From: Strigamia acuminata
Taxonomy: Eukaryota; Arthropoda; Chilopoda; Geophilomorpha; Linotaeniidae
NCBI GenBank assembly: GCA_949358305.1
Contig: OX442319.1
Span: 14,074,001-14,138,000 of the forward strand
Length of the DNA: 64,000 nt
Direction of reading: 5' to 3'
Position 1 is the stretch's first letter. Every line of letters begins with the position of its first letter. Under the pieces are notes generated by a model. It did no database searches, was not told the origin of the DNA, and saw only the letters and a program-made list of their open reading frames with translations. Positions 10,980 through 22,900 of this stretch are shown in pieces. The position numbers were made by a program, and so were the translations under genes.

Positions 10980-12100
10980 GCGATCTGTGCCGATGGTTGT
11001 GTCGTCACCGTGATAACAGATACCATAGAGTAAAGAAAGAAAGAGTCGACACTCTCCCGTTTTTGGCGACATTAGGCCACGCCTCCAATCTACACTAGCG
11101 CTCGTAGTGGTGGGGTTGCTACCAACAGCTCCAGATCAATGTGTGATACCCGAAATAATTGAAATAATTAAAATAATTTGACAATGGCACCTCTAAACTG
11201 CAATGGACATTATTGTAGTGCCTACAACTCATTAGTTTTTTAATAAAAAATCATTAATTTTGATCAATATGGATCAAAAATCATTAATTTTGACCAATAT
11301 GAATAAAAAATAATCAGTTTTTAATCAGAATAGAGGCAAAATCGGCAGTTTTTGATCAGAACCAAGCAAAAATCAGCAGTTTTTGACAAATTTTGATCAA
11401 AATTCATTTTTTTTAACCAATTTTGAGCAAAAATCATTATTTAATAACCAATTTGGTCCAAAATTCATCATTTTACAACCAATTTCGTTCAAAATTCATC
11501 ATTTTATACCCAATCGGTCCAAAATTCATCATTTTTTACCCAATTGGTCCAAAATTCATCATTTTATAACTAATTTGGTCCAAAATTCATCATTTTATAA
11601 CCAAAACAAGTAAAATAAATTCATCAGACTTTGCTCCATTTTTAATGTAAATAATGCAAAAATACTCAGCTTGGATTCTGTTGTTGTACCTCTTTTAATT
11701 AAACATTACTCACTACCTATTTTAACCTATTCAAACTAATTTAAGTACATGTATAAACAGATTACATTAAAACTTGAGCTTATTATATTCATCTCTCAAT
11801 GTATTTCTGTTTTGGAATGAAATAAAAAATTTGTTTTTAAAAAATATATTAATAATAATATAAAATTTTAATTTATCTAATAAATATTTGGACATTTGCA
11901 GCTCTAATACATTGCTAGCTAGTAGCTGAGCCACACGATCAGCAACCCAACCACACGAGGGCGCCACCGTCGATATGACGTTTACGATTGCACATACTTC
12001 AAAGGTTCCGACAGAGAGTGCCTGCTCTTACTGTCTTTACTCTATGCAGATACCTTTACTCTTTGACCGAAGGCTACTTGAATACGAATAAAGCATCGCT
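10980..12100. mobile_element. Inverted-repeat element with internal tandem repeats
   Basis: CATAGAGTAAAGAAAGAAAG at 11024 and nearby GCGCTCGTAGTGGTGGGGTT recur inverted at about 12050-12010 (CATAGAGTAAAGACAGTAAG) and about 11975-11935, making two imperfect arms of roughly 120 bp about 1 kb apart. The region between is AT-rich with no coding capacity and contains the tandem repeat at 11390-11610. Exact ends are unclear. Confidence 0.5.
11390..11610. repeat. About 31-bp tandem repeat
   Basis: Six to seven imperfect copies of a unit built from TTTGGTCCAAAATTCATCAT plus TTTATAACCAA. The open frame across it (repeating S-K-I-H-H-F) is a by-product of the repeat. Confidence 0.8.
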
Positions 12101-12244
12101 ATTGGTTGAAAACTGAAATCAACATGACTCACTTAAGTTAATAGCGGTTGTTCACACCAGAGCGCCACTGCAACTCAGTGTCAGGGAATTTTGAACGAGC
12201 GCGTTGATTGGCTCCCGATCGATCACTCTCTCACTCCGTTCGAG

Positions 12245-14676
12245 ATGGCGCCAATTAGCCTGGCATTCGTAGTGAGCTTCACATCTCAGGTATTAAAACG
12301 ATCAAAAATTCTCTTCTATTAAAAAATCTACATATTTTTCTGTATATTTCATCAGGACGACAATTTCCCCGCCGAAAACCTCTTGTACGGAAGCCGCCGA
12401 TGGCAGAGTTCCCCGACACTGAAAGTGGCGACGACGGAAGTCGAGTTGCAGTTCGCAAACAGTTCGAAAATCAGTCACATCGATATCGGTGAATAAAATA
12501 AGATTTTTCCTACGTTTATGCAAGTTTTGAGCGTTTGTTTCCGTGCTAGGGAATTACGGTTCGGCGAATGTGCGCATCCAAGTGGGCCGGTCGTCGTGGC
12601 CGCGTGACCGCGAGTTTGTCACGTTTTTGCCGACGGTTTTTCTCATGACGCCGTCGGAAAGTCGACAAAATATCAATAGGTCGACAGTGCGGATGTTTGG
12701 TGAAGGTAGATGTTAACGAGGGATTTTTTTGAACTTTTTCTTATTATTTATTTTTATTTTTTTAGAGCATTTTGATGAGAAAAGCCGAACGGAATTGTGG
12801 GACCGCGTGAGAATTTTGTGTCATCAGCCGTATCGGTTGGATGTGCCGTTTGGTTTGAGTTTTATTAAGTTCCACGCGGTTGTCGACGATGTGAATTGCA
12901 ATGGGATTGATCGTGCACAAGTAAATCATTATTATTTTTTTTATTTTGTTTAAATTATTTATTTTATTGTATTTTATTTTTTTAGAATGGGGCGGAAGAC
13001 TTGCAGGCGGAAACTCAGACACAATTTATGAATAGGTTTTTGGTTTATTCGAAGATTAGCGAATTTATTTATTTTTATTTATATTTATTTGTTTTATTAT
13101 TTTTTTTTTAGGTTAAGGAATGTTAAGAAGGAACCGGAGACAACGGAGCAATCTGTTTTGTCACGTTCGGCGAGATTAGTTTTAATAAATTCACCGGTAT
13201 GTGATGTTGCATTGGTTAGGAGCAGAGATGGTGCTGGAGTTGTTTGTGGGAATATGATGCGTTTGATCTGAAAAATGGTCATTTTTGCATGTAAGAATCT
13301 CGTTTTTCATCAAGAAAATCATTTTTGTATGATGTATGAGTTTGTTTGCATGTAAAAATGAAGCTTTTCATCAACAATGAGCCTTTTTGCATATAAAAAT
13401 GTCTCTTTTCGTCACAAACGACCATTTGTGCATCCAAAAATGTATTTTTTTGATCAAAAATAAACATTTTTGGATCAAAATAAAGTTTTTCTTTAAAGAA
13501 AAATCATTTTTAAATGTAAAAATGTCCATATTCATAAAAAACATAATTTTGTATCAGTAGAAATAGAAATAGAAATCACTTTTTTATCTGGAAATGTTGA
13601 TTTTCGTCAAAAATTGATCAACATTTAATTGGTTTAGTTTGGTTTAGTTACTCCTGTTTCCCCAGAATGTGAAAAAAAATGCAAGGGTCAAATATATTTT
13701 GAGCATTCAACTGTTTTTATTACCTGGAATTTTATTTTCTAATGTCTGTTGATATTTTTAGATGTCAGTGTCGTCACTGCACAACCTAGACCGTAACAAG
13801 GAAATTGGAAATTGCAATTACACACAGCCGTCCGAAGTACCCAACGACAACAACTTCAACCGGAGAAAATTAAAATCGACAAGAAAACGGAGTTCGTCCG
13901 GCGATGAAACCTACGGCAACTCTCCGAAAAAACAGAACACGAAAGACCTTTCCGAACAAGCAATTAATCCAACGGTTGATTTAATATCTGATCAACCGGG
14001 CCCAAGTTCAGGTCTAGCGGCTCAAGAGACAAAGTACGAATTAAAATCTCGGATTAAGTTGTTAATTATTTTTTTAATTTGTTTAATATTTTTTTTAGTT
14101 TAAATCTGGATGATGATCGCATTCCATGTCCAATTTGCACAGGTGGATAAATTTTGAAAGCTAAAATTAAATTATTAACGTATTACCCCGCTTTAAGCCG
14201 CATGCCGCTCGCTAAACAAACTTTTAGCAGTTTCAGTCGTAAAGCTTACACGCTGGTATCGAGTGAAACATGGCGGACTAAGTGAAAAAGCTGCTTTTTA
14301 TTGTTTTCTATAGTTAAAAAAGCCCGCATGAATAATTATGTTGGAATTAGGGCAAGAAATTTGAGTTTTCTTGATATTCTGAAGGTTATTATTTAAATTT
14401 GGATAAATTTATAGAAATTTAGGCCAATTTCTTACATTTTGGACATCTAAAACTGCTTTTTAGGCTTGCTGTGGTTCAATTCTCATTGAAAAATTTCATA
14501 CTTATTCATAAAAGGTGTTTCCCGGCAGTTTGGTCAAATTTGAGTTACACCGGCGTGCGGCTTAAAGCAGGCTAATACAATACGATAATTAATGTGTGTG
14601 TATTTTGTGTTGCGCAGAACGAATCGAGAAGAGCTTCATTGAAACGCATGTGAATCTGTGCTTGGATTATGGGTAA
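12245..14676 (+). CDS. XRCC1 N-terminal domain protein with C-terminal UBZ4 zinc finger
   Basis: Nine exons in consistent phase: 12245-12289, 12356-12488, 12550-12705, 12766-12920, 12986-13035, 13112-13196, 13762-14057, 14099-14142, 14618-14676; 340 residues. Residues 1 to about 150 match the XRCC1 N-terminal domain, which binds DNA polymerase beta and nicked DNA: SFTSQDDNFPAENLL, HIDIGNYGSANVRIQVG, FLMTPSESRQ, VRMFGE, WDRVRILCHQPY and PFGLSFIKFH. A basic, serine-rich linker follows. The C-terminus, CPICTERIEKSFIETHVNLC, is spaced C-x2-C-x11-H-x3-C like the Rad18-type ubiquitin-binding zinc finger. There is no BRCT domain. The nearest known relatives are XNDC1-type proteins rather than XRCC1. 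The role is inferred: repair-factor recruitment to ubiquitylated chromatin. Intron 8 carries a miniature transposon. Confidence 0.85.
13280..13620. repeat. Degenerate tandem repeat in intron 6
   Basis: Loose repetition of a unit like TTTTTGCATGTAAAAATG, alternating with TTTTCATCAA, about 20-30 bp per unit. It belongs to the same style of TGCATTTTT-based array found in many introns of this window. Confidence 0.6.
14183..14575. mobile_element. Miniature TIR transposon, family A, complete
   Basis: Left end TTACCCCGCTTTAAGCCGCA pairs with the complement of the right end (TTAGCCTGCTTTAAGCCGCA). TA flanks both sides, giving a 393-bp element in intron 8 of the XRCC1-domain gene. Related copies are at 23711-24662 (opposite orientation) and 26238-26290 (one end only). 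Confidence 0.85.
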
Positions 14677-14947
14677 ACATGGTAAACGGTCCTGTTGAAA
14701 AATCTACATATACATTTTATTTTCTTTATTTAGTTTGTGAGGATTGGAGTCTATAGTGAAAGAGGATAAGTAGAAAGATTATTTGTTTCATTATTATTAT
14801 TATTTATATTTTCAACATATTTTCATTTGATGTTTCATAAAAAAAGAAATGCTGTGATAAACAAGACATTTTAATCGTTAATTTTAATGTATATATAAAT
14901 AATAAAGATCACTGTAATTTCTATGTTTAATTCTTTTATTTCTTTTA

Positions 14948-15035
14948 ATTATAACGAATACTTAAACACCATGTAAAAATATTTTGATATAATGAACCGA
15001 TTTCTCGGGTCCCGTGCGATTCGTTATAACGACTG
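14948..15035. mobile_element. Pogo/Tigger-like miniature element, partial
   Basis: Contains ATTATAACGAATACTTAA and CGATTCGTTATAACGA, the arms of the element seen complete at 30600-30740. Ends are decayed. It lies downstream of the CNOT7 stop, in its probable 3' UTR. Confidence 0.6.
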
Positions 15036-15427
15036 CATTTCCAAAATGCCGAGTCAGCACAAAATATGCAAAATAAATTGTATTTAATTCAGAAACAACA
15101 ATGTTTACTACAGAAAACAATGTTACAAGGTTTTGAAGTGATATTTAAAACGGATTAAACACAAGAATGATTAAATTAATATGTGAATCCACAAATCAAC
15201 TTCCATTTCAGATTTTTATTTTTAAACATTAAAAATTAGTTTCAATTGATTTTTTAATTTAAAAATTCACCGTCTTCAAGATGACTGTCCCTTAATTGTC
15301 GGATTTTTTCCTCACTATCAATCGTTGCAATTTACTATCTCTCTCTACATATTCAAATGCTAAGATTTTATTTTCCTTTGTTTTAGAGAGAAACCCAGAA
15401 AATAATCTTCCTCTTATCCATTTATTA

Positions 15428-17391
15428 TCACGAGGATATAGTAGTAGTCAATGCCGAGTTGCTAAGATGGTTATTCTGGTCGTTATGCTCCTCATGGTAA
15501 GAGGTTCCAAGTCCGTATAAATGTCCACAGTACTTGGAATCATCAATATTATCTTCAAAAAACATCTAAATGATGCAATTGTATAAGGGCATATATTATT
15601 GACACCCCCGAAAACCCCCCCAAATTTATTTAACGTTACACCAATTATTCGCACACTATTTGTATTAATTAGACCCCCAAAATTATTTTAGTTTTGTTTT
15701 TTTTCCACCAAACTGTCAAATATTCCCGGTTTTACGTTTGCAACGCTGGTGGTTAATCATTAATTACCATTATTCATTAATTACCTCTCGAATCCTGAAG
15801 AAGGCAGCCCCAGTTAGGAGGCTGTCACTGCCGGCTTGATGTTGCGGTCCCATCCTCGCCAGCTGTAAATAAAAATCAAAAGTAATTGCCCGTGTATTTG
15901 TAATACAGTAAATAATTGTCACCTCGAGTTGCTCGGCTACTTCTTGCAATCCTCCTTTAAGGCTTTTGCAGCTTTTCATGAGATATTTCACATCATAGAC
16001 GCAAGGAAAATAAACCCGAAGTATGTCAAAAAACTCTGCTTCCTCTGATGGCAGATTTTGATCTAACAGTAACTTGAGGAGATAACCAAAATCATAACCA
16101 CTACAAATAAGATTAACTTAATGCTCATTTATCAAGTTCAAAATCAATGTCGATTGACTATGCAAAACTTGTTTAAACAAACTTTTAACATTTTGGATAA
16201 TTTGTGTTTTGTCGTTTGCAACAGCACACAGGTTTCACTAGCGGCATTCAAAAATAAAAATAAAAATTTTAGTTTTAACGTGGGTTTAAACAGGAAATGA
16301 TGTCATTTTTGTTTTAAAATTGAAGTAAAACACAAATTATTTTTGTTTTTGAATGCAGCTGGTGTATTTAAATAAAATTTTGCAGTCACTAACAAATACT
16401 ACCTATGAAATGAAAGCCATTTAACATTGTCATTGAGCACAACTCCCGATGTCATGAGCAGCTCCGCAAAGTGATGCACCTCAATCCCATCTTCCTCGTG
16501 CTTTTTAAACTGAATGCCCGAATTCTGAAGCAAGTGTATAGAATCTTGGGCATACATGTCCTCTCTGTAATTTTAAAATAAACATTTCTTTTCTAAAATT
16601 TATACATCTAATAGTTATTCTAAAAAATTAAAAACAATCTGACTATAAACATCCAAAATTACCATCGACAGTAGTCTGGATTAACCAGTCCGCCAGTAGA
16701 TTTCAATAATGCTAGTGTTAGATACAACTAATGTCTAAATTAAGTGCAGATGGGGAGACCCTGCTCAGTGTGCTGCTTATATATACTAAATTGTAAATTG
16801 TAACATCTCATTATTCGGCTCATTGCAGCTACCCAGCGATCACTGCCCCGCACAACACATGGCCCCTTGTAACTCCCTGCACCGACTTTAATCATAAGCG
16901 AATTACAAGTTTAAAAAATTACGTCAAGTTAAACTTGAAATTAAATTGCCACGTCGAATATCCAGGAGGCGTTTTGCCATTTTCATCGAGAAACGTCAGT
17001 CCCAGTTGAATAATCTTTAGCAGGTCCACATTGCATCGAAGCAACTGGTATTGATAATCCGCCGTGCTTCTGAATTCTCCGATAGGTCGCGCAACCACTC
17101 CAGGAAACTCAGTGTCCTGTATTATTTCGTGAAAATAGATTATTTTATTGATTAAATTTTTTTTTCTGATGTATAAAAAAAAAGAAAAGAATTAATGGTT
17201 GAAATGAGACGAACCATAGCGACGTACTGATATTTCTGCACCATTTTTCGTATATGTCGAAATTCGTCCTCCAAATTTCGAACCCAAACATCTCGAATGC
17301 CACACTCCTCGTTGCTGGCAACGTGGTTGTTACACGAGTTCAAATTACTGTGGTTATTGGGACCTGTGGCTATTGGCATTATACACATCAA
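15428..17391 (-). CDS. CNOT7: CCR4-NOT deadenylase catalytic subunit CNOT7/8 (CAF1/Pop2)
   Basis: Shortens mRNA poly(A) tails as the DEDD-family 3'-5' exonuclease of the CCR4-NOT complex. Six coding exons: 17215-17391, 16923-17116, 16403-16564, 15923-16100, 15785-15862, 15428-15565, all in phase, about 275 residues (vertebrate CNOT7 is 285). Family landmarks run in order: [32 protein letters not shown] (catalytic D and E), [44 protein letters not shown] (third D), [34 protein letters not shown] (catalytic H and D), and [20 protein letters not shown]. All catalytic residues are present. The N-terminus has about 25 extra residues before [10 protein letters not shown] 5' UTR exon is likely at 17761-17960. 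Confidence 0.96.
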
Positions 17392-17960
17392 TTCCGGTAA
17401 GAATTAACTTGTAAGTGGATGTCATGTAGTATTGATCACACTGACGTCAGTGTTTGGCCGGTCACAACGATTCATTCAATCTGTAGAGAAACATTGAGAA
17501 GAAAATAATTTATTAGAATTTTATGGTTTAAGCCTAAAGAAATGTAATTTTTAATAATCGGAAAGAATTTTATCGTTAAAAATTAGAATAATTGAGGACA
17601 GACTTGGCAATTTTATTCATTTGTTTATTTTGTTTGATCTTTGTGCAGGAAATTGTTAGGAAGATGTCGAAATAAACATCCCAAGTAGTTAGAAAAATAG
17701 GCATCCTTTCGTACTTTAGACCGAAAAAAAATTTGTTGTTGCTGCTTTTATTGAACTTACCTACAGTATCGAGTGATGTTCATTTGATGTTGCGTTTTAG
17801 CAGTGTATTGAGTGAAGAGTCTACGAGCAAAAACACTGGAAATGTAGCAGAAATCTTTGGCCTCAGTCTGGAAATGTGTGACGCAAAACAACTGCACTAT
17901 AGGAACTGCACATTCGCAGAAAGCATTGTGGGAAATGTTGTTTGGTTTGAATTCCATAAA
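17392..17960 (-). other. CNOT7 5' UTR exons
   Basis: A strong minus-strand donor (CTGTAG|GTAAGT) at 17761/17760 and an acceptor (TCTCTACAG|ATTGAATG) ending at 17481 bracket an intron that leads into the CNOT7 start exon. The upstream exon would begin near 17960 and is non-coding. The region faces the plus-strand leader near 18140, so this could be a shared divergent promoter. Confidence 0.5.
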
Positions 17961-18290
17961 AAGAAAGAAAGAGAAAAGTAATATCGAAAAAATATTTGTG
18001 ATATAATTCCTAAAATTTAATTTAATCCTAAATAATTCTTGTAATCAGACAGATTTATTTATACACTTCAGTGTTGTGACAGTTAGAAAATCGTAAGGCT
18101 TACATGTTTCACCATAAGGGCGCGCTAAGTAAATCAAGATGGCGAATCTGGGAGCATTTTTAAAAACCAAAGTGTTCATAGATTTTTGCGTATTCTTTTT
18201 AAATTAACCGCTGAAAATTGAAAACATGTTGTGAGGTTTGATCCAGACTGCAGTGTTTGGCTTCACTGCACAACTCACTACCTGTTAATC

Positions 18291-18404
18291 ATGACGGGAT
18301 TGCAATTCCGAGCGAAGGCATTGTACGCACTCGGACTTGGAAACAAAGAGCTAGGAAAACGACTAATTAAAAGTGGACGTGTATCGCTGAAAAACAACGC
18401 AACG
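18291..18404 (+). CDS. Unassigned first coding exon
   Basis: An ATG at 18291 opens 38 codons (MTGLQFRAKALYALGLGNKE, then LGKRLIKSGRVSLKNNAT) ending at a plausible donor, ACG|GTAACC. The composition is basic and amphipathic and unlike the AT-rich noise around it. The leader contains AAGATGGCG at about 18138, a common promoter or start-site motif, with a 22-codon upstream frame. I do not recognise the family and cannot find a convincing next exon in 18430-19960. It could be a short real gene or chance. Confidence 0.3.
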
Positions 18405-18429
18405 GTAACCTTTTTCAATTCCTTTTAAC

Positions 18430-19967
18430 CAAATCAAATGGGTAATCGTACAAGGATTACATTTAAACATTCCCCTTGACGAAATTAGAGATAAAATAAA
18501 ATGAAGGAATTCGGTGAAAAGGCCTATCTGGGAATCAATAAAGGGTAACGTGCGAATTCGAATGACGATTAGGAAAAATGTGTCGAAAGAAATCGTCACG
18601 TACGGTCACGCTGGACGCATTACACACCAAGACATGGCGATGACGAGGAAGAAGAAACAACAACTAGAAACTATATTTCTATTGGTTTTGACCTTGATTA
18701 TATTGTTGCCTATCTAGGGGTAAGTTCCCATAAGTGTTTCCCACATTGTTGCAGCCCAATCCGAGATCAACCGCTGAGCACATGGTCAAGGGCTGCGAGA
18801 TCTGTCTTCTGTCATGCCACTGCATAGGCTTGCTGAATGCTGACCATCTTGGGGACCGTCTATGTCTATGTTTTTGTATGAAATCAAATTCAATGGTAAT
18901 GCTTTGCAGCGAAGGAAATCCAAGGGGCAATAAATTGTGTTTAATAAACAAACATTTTCACTTTCCAATAAATGCGTCAATTCAACATTGATCTCAACAG
19001 GTAACACTTGGTCGTCTCTACTGGTTTCCACACCAAATCTATATTCAATCTATATTCCATCTATATTCCATCTATATTCAATTAATTTCGAGCGATAACA
19101 TTGAAATATTTATTTCTTTTAATTAAGCCATTAAATGGCAGATGTCTGCGCGTCTTGATTAGATATTTTATTCAAGGGCTTTTAAAACTAATGTTTATCG
19201 TGAAAGTTTATCAGTATTGTGCAGCTTGAAGAGAAACCTATTAGTGCAACAGAAATTGGTCCTAATTTAGGCTGAATCTGATTTCGAATTTTGCAAAAAA
19301 AATTGCATTTTCACACATAAAATTGCATTTCGACACATAAAATTGCACTTTGACACATAAAATTGCATTTTGACACATAAAATTGCTGTTTTGCACCTAT
19401 AACTTATATTTTTTACTTTAAAAATTCAATTTTTAATTTGAATTTTGCCTAAAAAATTGAATTTTTGACAATTAGAACTTAATATTTTGCTAATTTGATA
19501 ATCAAGTCAACTCAAAAGAAAAGGAACAAACACACGGCAATTACCTGCAAAACCAGTTCGCTTTTCTGCATAACCTACTTTGCACACTCACGTCAAAACT
19601 TGAACAAACAAACTAACAAAATTACAGTCTCCATTCAACTCACCTTTTTAGTGTCACCCATTAAAATAAAAAAAATCAAGAAAAATCAACAAAAAAATCC
19701 CCATACAAAAAATCAACCCTTTTCATTTCTCTCATTTGTTCCGCATATTTTCCAAGCAATAAATTCAAATAATAAAAAAATCAAATGAGGTTTGAAATTC
19801 AAGTCATAAATAACAAACAAAAAACCAAGTTTTTCTAGGTGGCGCTTTCACTGACAACAGCGGATGAGGTCATGGATGTAAATGAAGCTTGGGAAGGAAA
19901 TCATGCTCCAGTCTGAGCAGATTCCCCGTAGGAGTCGGAGGCGCTCTCCATCTCCAACCACTCGAAA
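18430..19967. other. Spacer with LTR fragment and short repeats
   Basis: About 18705-18870 matches the LTR-like sequences at 4123 and 54590 (TATCTAGGGGTAAG, CCGCTGAGCACATGG). CTATATTC(C/A)ATCTATATTCC repeats near 19040-19082. At 19290-19400 there are about five copies of a 21-bp unit, ACACATAAAATTGCATTTTG. No supported gene. Confidence 0.5.
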
Positions 19968-22900
19968 ATGTCCATGGAACGTGAAGAATTCGGTGCGAAT
20001 TATGGCCCGGTGTTGATGGTGTTTGCCTGGGTTTTTTTCGGGGTGACGTATGTGATTTTTGAGAAGACGGCTCCGATTCAGTGCAGGAAAAATAAGTTTG
20101 CGGTGTGGAGATGGAAAAATATGTGCAACACGTTTCTACATTCAGTTATTACCGGTGTCGGTGCACTTATTTGGTAATTTTTGGTTTTTTTTTATTTTAA
20201 TTTTTGGGTTAAAAATTGGATAAGTTGGATTTTTATTTGGGTGAAAAATTGAATTCTTATTTTGGGTGAAAAATTGAATTTTTTGAGTAGAGAATTGAAT
20301 TTATGGTTGAAAAATTGAATTTTGGGGTTGAAAAATTGAATTTTTGTGTTGAAAAATTGAATTTATGGCTGAAAAATTGAATTTTTGTGTTGAAAAATTG
20401 GATTTTTAGGTTGAAAAATTGAATTTTTGTGTTGAAAAATTGGATTTTTGGGTTGAAAAATTGAATTTGTGGCTTGAAAAATTGAATTTTTGACTAAACG
20501 AGTTAATTTGTGCAGTTAATGCGCTGGTGCACAAGAGGAAATACAATATTTTTTATTTTATTTTTAAAAAAGATTTTGTTTTTCTGAGGTTTGAAAATAC
20601 TGTATAGGAAAAAATTAGTTGAGTTTATAAAAAAAAAAATGATTTATTGAGGTAAAAATACGTGAAATCGTTTTATTTTATTTTATTTCATATTTATTTT
20701 TTTTATATTTTTCAGTTTTTACCGCAGTCCTAAACTAACGGAAGATGTAGTCGATTATTTTGCAGAGTCAAGTCATTTATTATTGAGTTTTTCATTGGGT
20801 AAGTTTACACAAAATTCCAAACATTTTTCACAATTAATCACATTCAAAATAAAATTCCAACCCGTTTATCCCCCTTTTAACCCACTTTGTGCAAAAAACT
20901 AACAAAAAAAACTGATTAAAATTCACCAAAACCGTATTCGCCAAATTAAATTAAAAACCCGCAACGGAAGTCCAATATTTTGGACACATTTTGGACACTT
21001 TTTTACAATTAGGGTCCCAATAAAGGGCTCACAGACAATAAATCAACCTCTGAACATCACTTATAAGCATAAAAGAGAATCTACAACAAAAAGGTTTTAT
21101 TTATTTATTTCATTTGTATTCTTTCCTCCAATTGCTCACACCAGCAATAAAGCCTCAACTCACACACACAGACAGAGAAGTGCAAAAAAAGGATTAAAAT
21201 GGTTATTGTCTCGAGTTTGAGTGGTATAAAAAGAGAAAATTAGATGTTGGTAGGTTGTTTGACCTGGATTTTTAGGGTTTAAGGCTCTCTTCTTTGCTTG
21301 TCAGGTCAATAACCACACACTGCACTCAAGTTTAGAAGGTGAAATGAATGAAAACCAGTTTAATAGGTCCTTATCCTCTTGTTTTGCCGTCAATGTATAT
21401 AGGCCATTGTATTTACTTTTCTTTTTCTTTAGAACAAACCGCGATATAACGAATTTTTTGTTTTAACGAATCCTTAAAAATGGCTTAAAAATGACCATAG
21501 AACACCATGTTGTAACGAACCGGTTCCTCGGATCCCTTGCGATTCGTTATAACGAGTCTCGATTGTATTTTTTATTTTTTTTTATTTTTTTTTTAATGAT
21601 TATTTATTTTAATGATTTATTTATTTTTTTATTATAATGATTTTATTTTTATTAATTTTTTTAATGATATTTTCATTTTTTGATTTATTTATTTTAATTT
21701 ATTTTAATTTTTAGGTTATTTTTTGTTTGATTTTGTGGATTTGATGATACATAATCCAAGACACAGCCAAACGTATGAGCTTGTTGTGCATCATATTGCG
21801 GTAAGTTGTGGACACAAGGTGTAACAGATGGTATATTTATGCTTGATATTGTTCTTATTGAAAACCGAGTATTTTTTATCAGGAAATGTATAAAGGGATT
21901 GATGATGCTGTCATTTTTTTAAATATTATTCTTTGTTGGATTGTGACAATTCCTTTCTATATTTTTGAATTATTATTATTATTATCATTATTATACGGTA
22001 CGCTGTATAATCAAATCTCTTTCAGTGCTTTGGCTTTTTGTAATAACAATTTTATACAATAGGAGTACAAAAAATTTTTATTTGTACACCATGCATATTT
22101 GGAGGTGGGAAAAAATTTATTTTTTAGCTGCAATGTACACTTTTAAGATTCAATTTGGATTTTTTTAATGAAAAAATTGATTCCTTTAATGAAAATTGTC
22201 AAAATCTCTGAAAAAAATAATTCATTGGAATAAATATCCATTTTTCTACCTAAAAAGTGCATAAGTGAATTTTTTCAACGAAAAAGTGCATTTTTAGACC
22301 AAAAAAGTGCATTTTTACACCTAAAAAGTGCCTTTTTACACATAAAAAGTGCATTTTTACACATAAAAAGTGCATTTTTATTTTACACCTAAAAAGTGCA
22401 TTTTTATTTTACACCTAAAAAGTGCATTTTTACACATAAAAAGTGCATTTTTACACCTAAAAAGTGCATTTTTACACATAAAAAGTGCATATTTATACTT
22501 AGAGAGGTCATTTCGGTTCCAAACCAGACATTTGCCTATTGGGTCAGACAGAATTCTGTTGACCGGATAACCAAACCAACAAACGTATTTGTTACACATT
22601 ACATAAAAAAATTTGTTGTAAATATCTGAAATTATAGCAATGACAGTGAACAAAAAAAGATTTGATGATTTAATATTTTCTCTTTTTCATATTCAGGTCT
22701 CGTCGTGCTTTTTTATTTCTATGGTATTTCGGAAATACATCGGCTACGCCACTGCAGCTTTGGCTATTGAAATGAGCAATGTGTGTCTCCATACGAGACA
22801 ACTGCTCCACTTGTCAGGCGTTTCCAGAGACAGTAAAGTTTTCAGAATCAACAGTTTATTGAATGTTGGTGAGTATAAAAGGATTTTTTTTCCTCATTTG

